Shown one piece after another: positions 59,747 to 64,000 of a stretch of DNA of 64,000 nucleotides. Source of the DNA: UBA9926 sp913064795 (GTDB taxonomy: Bacteria > Pseudomonadota > Gammaproteobacteria > Pseudomonadales > Azotimanducaceae); NCBI GenBank assembly GCA_045560765.1, contig JBJKZD010000009.1, forward strand, positions 682,001 to 746,000, in the 5' to 3' direction. The position numbers and the translations under genes are program-made. Numbering within the stretch: position 1 is the first letter of the stretch; each line of letters starts with the position of its first letter. The notes beneath the pieces were generated by a model. That model was not told the origin of the DNA. It ran no database searches and was given only the letters and a program-made list of their open reading frames with translations.

Positions 59747-60322
59747 ATGGCCAATTTTTCTACCAATGAATTCAAATCAGGATTGAAAGTTTTGCTGGAG
59801 GGAGACCCTTGCAGCATCGTTGAGAATGAGTTTGTGAAACCGGGTAAAGGCCAAGCGTTTAATCGGGTTCGACTTAAGAATCTAAAAACAGGTCGAGTTT
59901 GGGAGCGAACGTTCAAATCTGGGGAGAGCCTAGAGGGCGCTGATGTCATGGAGCATGAAATGGAGTACATGTACTCAGACGGTGAGTACTGGCATTTTAT
60001 GAAAACAGATGACAGTTATGAGCAGATCGCCGCTGATAAGAATGCCGTCAGTGACGCGATTCATTGGTTAAAGGATAACAGTCGCTGCACGGTAACGCTT
60101 TGGAACGATGTCCCGATCCTTGTGCTCGCGCCCAATTTCGTTGACCTCGAAATTACCGAAACCGATCCTGGTCTCAAGGGTGACACGGCAACCGGGGGCT
60201 CTAAGCCCGCCACCTTGAGCACCGGCGCTGTCGTCAAGGTTCCGTTGTTTATCAATATTGGGGAGTCGATTCGAGTGGATACTCGAACCGGCGAATACCA
60301 GGGCCGAAGTAAAAGCGCTTAA
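59747..60322 (+). CDS. efp: Elongation factor P
   Basis: EF-P enters the ribosomal E site and relieves stalling at polyproline stretches. The 191-residue protein has three OB-like domains, the modification loop KPGKGQAFNRVRLKNLKTG with Lys34, the YMYSDGEYWHFM segment, and the C-terminal signature GDTATGGSKPATLSTGAVVKVPLFINIGESIRVDTRTGEY. Lys34 is the residue beta-lysylated by EpmA in E. coli, and epmA follows immediately (2 bp). The lysine 2,3-aminomutase gene epmB, divergent from efp in E. coli, is not in the window. Confidence 0.97.
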   Translation: MANFSTNEFKSGLKVLLEGDPCSIVENEFVKPGKGQAFNRVRLKNLKTGRVWERTFKSGESLEGADVMEHEMEYMYSDGEYWHFMKTDDSYEQIAADKNAVSDAIHWLKDNSRCTVTLWNDVPILVLAPNFVDLEITETDPGLKGDTATGGSKPATLSTGAVVKVPLFINIGESIRVDTRTGEYQGRSKSA

Positions 60323-60324
60323 TT

Positions 60325-61296
60325 TTGTCTTGGCGACCCGAGGTCTCTTGGTCCGTACTCCACGCAAGGGGCGAGCTGCTGGTAGCGATCAGAGCTCATC
60401 TAGCCTCGTTACCTGTTCTTGAGATATCAACCCCCGCGCTGTCAAAAAGTGCAGCGGTTGATCCTCATTTGCAGAGCTTTTCAGTCGACGAGGGCGCCGA
60501 TCTTTTTTTGCAGACTTCCCCAGAATCTTCCCTTAAACGCGTCGTCGCCGCGTACGGGCAGTCAGTCTTTGAAATCACCCATGCTTTTAGAAAAAACGAT
60601 CAGGGCCAGCGTCATAACCCAGAGTTTATCTTGCTCGAATGGTACCAAGTGGGAAGCGACTTATCAGCGCTGATGGATGCGTTGACGACCTTGCTCAATA
60701 GTTTGCCCCGGCCGCCCATGGTCTGGCGAGACAGCGCCAGCCGAGGTATAAAACGGTGCTCTTATACGGCACTGTTTAAAGCCCATTTTGGTCTGGATCC
60801 TAATACTGTGTCGTATGACGTGCTAGCGCAGCTCGTTGACAAGGCCGAGGCAGATGTAGGACATCTAGGGTCCATCTATGACGAACAGTTTCGGTCCGAT
60901 TGTTTAGACTATCTGTTTCTCAAAGAAATCGCGCCGGCCCTTCCCAATTGCTTTTACCTGATCGAGTTCCCGATCTGTCAGGCTGCGTTAGCAGAGATTG
61001 ATGACGAGGGCGGGTTTGCAAAACGATTTGAGTTGTATTGGCAGGGTATTGAGCTGGCCAATGGCTATCAAGAGTTGAGGGATTCTGAGGCGCTCTATCG
61101 CCGCTATAAGGCCCATGACCAAGCCCGTCGGGATCGTGGGCTTGAGCGTGTTGACTTCGATAATCGTTTGGCTGATGCATCTGGGAGACTACCCAGCTGC
61201 GCCGGGGTCGCTCTTGGAATCGATCGATTGATTATGGTCTGGCTTGAAAAGCAATGTTTAGGAGACGTCACACTGTTTGGGTGGCCCGATCACTAA
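60325..61296 (+). CDS. epmA: EF-P beta-lysylation protein EpmA (lysyl-tRNA synthetase-like)
   Basis: EpmA (PoxA/GenX/YjeA) is a class II lysyl-tRNA synthetase paralogue that attaches (R)-beta-lysine to Lys34 of EF-P. The 323-residue protein lacks the anticodon-binding domain and has the catalytic core: FLQTSPESSLKRVVAAYGQSVFEITHAFRKNDQGQRHNPEFILLEWYQVG (motif 2), FELYWQGIELANGYQEL and the C-terminal motif 3 region CAGVALGIDRLIMVWL. The only plausible start is a TTG at 60325, two bases after efp; it gives the expected N-terminus. It shares CTAA with the psd stop (61293-61296). Confidence 0.95.
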   Translation: MSWRPEVSWSVLHARGELLVAIRAHLASLPVLEISTPALSKSAAVDPHLQSFSVDEGADLFLQTSPESSLKRVVAAYGQSVFEITHAFRKNDQGQRHNPEFILLEWYQVGSDLSALMDALTTLLNSLPRPPMVWRDSASRGIKRCSYTALFKAHFGLDPNTVSYDVLAQLVDKAEADVGHLGSIYDEQFRSDCLDYLFLKEIAPALPNCFYLIEFPICQAALAEIDDEGGFAKRFELYWQGIELANGYQELRDSEALYRRYKAHDQARRDRGLERVDFDNRLADASGRLPSCAGVALGIDRLIMVWLEKQCLGDVTLFGWPDH

Positions 61297-62102
61297 CGCT
61301 CAGAAATCAGTGATTGTCCCATTCTGACGGTGTCTCCGGATTTAACCTGCCATTTGAAGGGCTGTGCAGCGACAATAATGGCTGTTGATCCCAAGCGAAA
61401 CCGACCTGCTTCATCGCCTTGGGCGACTTCCAGCCCATTTAAATCAGTCTCATACCAGATTTTCGGCGCTAAGGGTGCGTCCATCCAAAAGGGCTGGATG
61501 CCAGCGACGATCATGGCTCCGATTAGAACGAGGTAGTAGTCACTCGTTGCGCTTTTGACGTGCAAAACTAAGCGCTCATTGCGAGCAAAAAGGTTCGGCA
61601 CGCCTTCCGCCGTGGTTTGATTCACTGAAAACAAGTCCCCGGGGATGTATCGTGCGGTGGACACTTGGCCCGCACTGGGAAAATGAACCCGGTGGTAGTC
61701 ACGAGGCGCCAAGTAGATGGTGGCATAAACCCCATCCCGATAGTGGTTCGGAAGAGATTCTCCCAGCAACCGATCAACTGAATAATACTGATCTTTAGCT
61801 TGGAGCAATTGTTTGTCCTTGATCGCGCCCAGCGCTGAGACCCTACCGTCAGCGGGCGCGCACAACGGCCCCGAGAGTGGCCTTGCACCGTCTTTGAGCT
61901 CTCTGGTAAAAAAGTCGTTAAAGGTTTGGAAGGATTCTGGAGATTGGCGAACCGCATCTGTCCAATCGACTTTGTAGAAGTTTGCGAAGGTTTTGATCAG
62001 AAGGTTTTTCAGCCAAGGCACCTGAGACTCGGCGATGAAACCGACCCAACGCGACAGCCAGTGCTTAGGCAGTAAATATTGAAGAGCAATAAAAAATTTC
62101 AC
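61293..62102 (-). CDS. psd: Phosphatidylserine decarboxylase proenzyme
   Basis: Psd makes phosphatidylethanolamine from phosphatidylserine at the inner membrane. The 269-residue proenzyme cuts itself between Gly and Ser of the LGST motif (FRLGSTAII, Ser239), forming the pyruvoyl group on the small C-terminal chain. Other features are FNDFFTRELKDGARPL, CAPADGRVSALG, VYATIYLAPRDYHRVHFPSAG and the LIGAMIVAGIQ segment. Length is in the Pseudomonas range (E. coli 322). In most gammaproteobacteria rsgA lies next to psd on the way to orn; here a gene-free gap replaces it. Confidence 0.95.
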   Translation of the reverse strand: MKFFIALQYLLPKHWLSRWVGFIAESQVPWLKNLLIKTFANFYKVDWTDAVRQSPESFQTFNDFFTRELKDGARPLSGPLCAPADGRVSALGAIKDKQLLQAKDQYYSVDRLLGESLPNHYRDGVYATIYLAPRDYHRVHFPSAGQVSTARYIPGDLFSVNQTTAEGVPNLFARNERLVLHVKSATSDYYLVLIGAMIVAGIQPFWMDAPLAPKIWYETDLNGLEVAQGDEAGRFRLGSTAIIVAAQPFKWQVKSGDTVRMGQSLISER

Positions 62103-62300
62103 AATCAGTCAGCGTTATCAAATTTAAGGACGTCAAAGACGAATCATGAAGGAGGTCCCCAGCGATTAAAAGCGCCACAGGCAAGTTAGTGGTCAGGTTT
62201 TATGCCGAAACTTAGCGGATCCAGGGACATGAACCCAACAAAGTTGGACTGTTGGAGTTTGGTTTTCAGACTGGAACGCGCTTAAATGGAAAAAGCTTAA

Positions 62301-62362
62301 CCGGATTTGGACGGTAAATATCTTGCCGCAAAAGGTGAGGCCTTCAAGAAATCCGGCGGCAA
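62301..62362 (+). repeat. Overlapping inverted repeats, pseudoknot-like layout
   Basis: CCGGATTT (62301-62308) pairs perfectly with AAATCCGG (62349-62356). TTGCCGC (62323-62329), inside that loop, pairs perfectly with GCGGCAA (62356-62362), beyond it. The two stems cross, so they form either a pseudoknot or two alternative folds. A small AAGG/CCTT hairpin (62332-62344) lies between. Confidence 0.4.
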
Positions 62363-62440
62363 ATCGGTGAGGAGATAGAGACGTTAACGATCAGCCGACA
62401 AAGGACGAAGATGAGGCCTTTAAAGCCGAGACGCACGACG

Positions 62441-62474
62441 ATGAATCAGTGGACAAAATGAATCAGTGGACAAA
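62441..62474 (+). repeat. Perfect 17-bp tandem duplication upstream of orn
   Basis: ATGAATCAGTGGACAAA occurs twice without a gap at 62441-62457 and 62458-62474. The second copy ends 14 bp before the orn ATG. Absence of any mismatch suggests a recent slippage event. Confidence 0.85.
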
Positions 62475-62488
62475 CAGGGAGAAGCCCC

Positions 62489-63034
62489 ATGGCCGTGAAC
62501 CCAGATAATTTGGTTTGGATTGATATGGAGATGACGGGTCTAGATCCAGACACGGATCTGGTGCTCGAGATGGCAACCATCGTTACCGACGCGCAACTGA
62601 ATATCATAGCCGAAGGTCCTTGTTTGACCATTCACCAAACCGAAGCCCGGATGGCGCTGATGGATGATTGGAATACCAAACATCACGGTGAATCGGGCCT
62701 GACCGCTCGGGTGCTTGCCTCAACAACCACTGAAGCCATGGCAGAAGCCGAGACTATGAAATTTTTGGCAGATTATGTCGGACCCCGGGATTCACCGCTA
62801 TGCGGCAATAGCATTGGGCAAGACCGCCGTTTTATTGACCGACACATGCCCAAACTGGGGGAGTTTTTCCACTATCGGAACCTGGATGTGAGCTCGATTA
62901 AAGTTTTGGTGATGCGTTGGAAGCCTGAAATCATGGATCTAGTGGTTAAAGAAGGCAAACATCGTGCGCTGGACGATATTCGCGAATCGATTGATGAATT
63001 GAAGGTTTATCGAGCCAACGTTTTTAAAATTTAG
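62489..63034 (+). CDS. orn: Oligoribonuclease
   Basis: Orn is the 3'-5' exonuclease that finishes RNA decay by cutting dinucleotides, including pGpG from cyclic-di-GMP breakdown. The 181-residue DEDDh nuclease has NLVWIDMEMTGLDPDTDLVLEMATIVTDAQL with the first Asp/Glu pair, GPCLTIHQ, CGNSIGQDRRFIDRHMPKLGEFFHYRNLDVSSIK and the final HRALDDIRESIDEL containing the catalytic His and Asp. Length equals E. coli Orn. AGGGAG lies before the ATG at proper spacing. It converges on queG with a 32-bp gap, the usual orn-queG pair. Confidence 0.97.
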   Translation: MAVNPDNLVWIDMEMTGLDPDTDLVLEMATIVTDAQLNIIAEGPCLTIHQTEARMALMDDWNTKHHGESGLTARVLASTTTEAMAEAETMKFLADYVGPRDSPLCGNSIGQDRRFIDRHMPKLGEFFHYRNLDVSSIKVLVMRWKPEIMDLVVKEGKHRALDDIRESIDELKVYRANVFKI

Positions 63035-63066
63035 GCACGAATCAGCGCTGGGTGTTGGCGGCGGGA

Positions 63067-64000
63067 TCAAGCACGCTGTTCTTGCTGAGCAATCGCCCAG
63101 ACGATGTGTTCTGCAACCAGGGCATTGACCTGTGGCAATCGCGCCCTCAATAGACGAAGGATGTTTGGATCATATTCTGCGTTACCAAGGGCGACCGCTA
63201 AATTACGTAGCCAGCCGGCGTAACCCGTTCGGCGAATCGCTGAGCCTTCGGTTTTCTTTAAAAAAGTGGCTTCATCCCAAGAAAAAAGAGTGGCTAATTC
63301 TGTCGCGTCAAACTCGGCCCGGGGTTGAAAATCAGAGTCCACGGTGGCGGCTGCGAACTTATTCCACGGGCAGACCATCTGGCAATCATCGCAGCCGAAA
63401 ATTCGGTTACCGATCGCTTTTCTTAGATCCACAGGAATGGCATTTTTGGATTCGATCGTCAGATAGGAAATACAGCGCCGGGCGTCGAGCTCAAAAGGCC
63501 CGACGAAGGCTTGAGTTGGGCAGACATCCAAGCAGCGCGTGCAGCTGCCGCAGTGACTCGTTGCGCTGCTCGATGACGACTCAAACGGTAGATTGGTCAG
63601 TAATTCTCCGATGAAAAACCAAGAGCCACCGTCTCTATTGAGCAGCAAAGTATTTTTTCCAATCCAGCCTAATCCTGACGCTTCCGCCAATCGTTTCTCT
63701 AAAATGGGAGCGCTGTCGGTGCAAGCCCGCGCAAAAAATGCGCCCAACTTGCGGTTTAGGATCGCCGAATTAATGTTATCGGCTAAGCGCTTGAGTCGTC
63801 GCCGGATCGTTTTGTGATAATCCCGACCCAACGCGTACCGCGCTATATAGGCCCGATTGGGCTGCTTCAGCAACGGCTCGATTGCCTGAATAGATTCAGC
63901 GGGAAGGTAGTCCATCCTTACGGTAATGGCGCTTACCGATCCCTCGAGTAAGCCTCTCGGGTCAACTCGCAAATCGACGTTGCGCCCCATATAGCCCATG
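63067..64000 (-). CDS. queG: Epoxyqueuosine reductase, C-terminal part (cut by window edge)
   Basis: QueG reduces epoxyqueuosine to queuosine in tRNA wobble position 34, using cobalamin and two 4Fe-4S clusters. About 311 codons are in the window; compared with E. coli QueG the first 50 or so residues, including the start codon, lie beyond base 64000. Visible features are YLPAESIQAIEP, YALGRDYHKTIRRRLKRL, DSAPILEKRLAEASGLGWIGKNTLLLNR, the cluster motifs CGSCTRCLDVCP and CDDCQMVCPWN, and the HEAT-like C-terminus (GSAIRRTGYAGWLRNLAVALGN, HIVWAIAQQ). An ATG at 63999 is internal, not the true start. Confidence 0.95.
   Translation of the reverse strand, partial: MGYMGRNVDLRVDPRGLLEGSVSAITVRMDYLPAESIQAIEPLLKQPNRAYIARYALGRDYHKTIRRRLKRLADNINSAILNRKLGAFFARACTDSAPILEKRLAEASGLGWIGKNTLLLNRDGGSWFFIGELLTNLPFESSSSSATSHCGSCTRCLDVCPTQAFVGPFELDARRCISYLTIESKNAIPVDLRKAIGNRIFGCDDCQMVCPWNKFAAATVDSDFQPRAEFDATELATLFSWDEATFLKKTEGSAIRRTGYAGWLRNLAVALGNAEYDPNILRLLRARLPQVNALVAEHIVWAIAQQEQRA

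Larger units (their letters stand above)
62103..62488. other. 386-bp gap between divergent psd and orn; rsgA missing
   Basis: No intact gene. The GTPase gene rsgA, expected here by synteny, is absent, and I see none of its motifs. On the forward strand, traces of coding-like Lys/Ala-rich sequence occur (LDGKYLAAKGEAFKKSGGKS, about 62305-62364, preceded in frame by ATG GAA AAA GCT and a stop), then an acidic piece (DEDEAFKAETHDDESVDK, about 62404-62457). They may be remains of a small basic/acidic protein gene, or chance. Two inverted repeats (62301-62362) and a perfect 17-bp tandem duplication (62441-62474) are also present. Confidence 0.5.

Noticed and set aside
61965..62102. Truncated N-terminus of psd compared with E. 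coli
   Set aside because: Shorter Psd proteins of this size are usual in Pseudomonas-like species; the catalytic LGST motif is intact.
1..64000. CRISPR arrays, prophage, insertion sequences, integrons, toxin-antitoxin or defence modules
   Set aside because: No regularly spaced repeats, transposase, integrase, tail or nuclease-effector motifs were seen; all sizeable ORFs belong to core families.

Overview
The window is chromosomal housekeeping DNA from a gammaproteobacterium. Nearly every gene has a clear family assignment, and the local gene groups match known gammaproteobacterial neighbourhoods: ftsYEX-rpoH, gshB-tonB-yqgE-ruvX, zapA-6S RNA-ygfA, HAD-rppH-ptsP-lgt, parE-parC, efp-epmA, and psd...orn-queG. 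Several features (FabV, a GspE-like ATPase, a MASE2/CyaB-like cyclase, a Calvin-type class II aldolase, D-2-hydroxyglutarate dehydrogenase beside central carbon genes) recall Pseudomonas, Marinobacter and Oceanospirillales relatives more than enterics. I cannot name a genus. I see no prophage, transposon, integron, CRISPR array, rRNA or tRNA. Base composition looks even, a little above 50% GC.

Layout. 1-5.4 kb: 5' part of coaBC (cut by the window edge), a gap where radC often lies, rpmB-rpmG, a frameshifted hydantoinase A-like gene, mutM, coaD, rsmD. 5.4-14.5 kb: ftsY-ftsE-ftsX-rpoH (membrane targeting, division, heat shock), DUF423, trmB, then the leftward block hemW, rdgB, DUF4426, yggT, proC, yggS. 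14.6-22.1 kb: pilT, then a long leftward block read as metK-metF-rsmE-unknown-gshB-tonB-yqgE-ruvX (methionine cycle, glutathione, TonB). 22.3-28 kb: tkt-pgk-fba-D2HGDH without a GAPDH gene. 28.3-33.2 kb: rpiA, def, ygfA, 6S RNA, zapA, a ZapB-like coiled coil, ygfB and a ubiquinone hydroxylase. 33.3-37.8 kb: a complete glycine-cleavage set gcvT-gcvH-gcvPA-gcvPB with a two-subunit P protein. 37.8-44.1 kb: HAD phosphatase, rppH, ptsP, NRDE protein, lgt, fabV. 44.4-53 kb: class III cyclase, hemE, argA, GspE-like ATPase, lpxL-type acyltransferase, waaA, yqiB. 53.2-64 kb: parE, parC, YtjB/AhpA-like membrane protein, serB, efp, epmA, psd, orn, queG (cut by the window edge).

The genome is compact. 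Operon genes often overlap by 4 bp, and five of about twelve convergent pairs share the last 4 bp, so that the two stop codons interlock (TTAA or CTAA). The few longer gaps hold promoters, small inverted repeats, short 14-17 bp tandem duplications and the 6S RNA gene.

I found no convincing undescribed multi-gene system. The most useful leads are the single-base frameshift in the hydantoinase-like gene, a cyclase with altered active-site residues, a YtjB-like protein with a degenerate cyclase-like C-terminus, an unknown 152-residue gene inside the metK-gshB block, GGA-rich or structured gaps that could encode small RNAs, and missing neighbours (radC, GAPDH, pepP, epmB, rsgA) at their usual positions.
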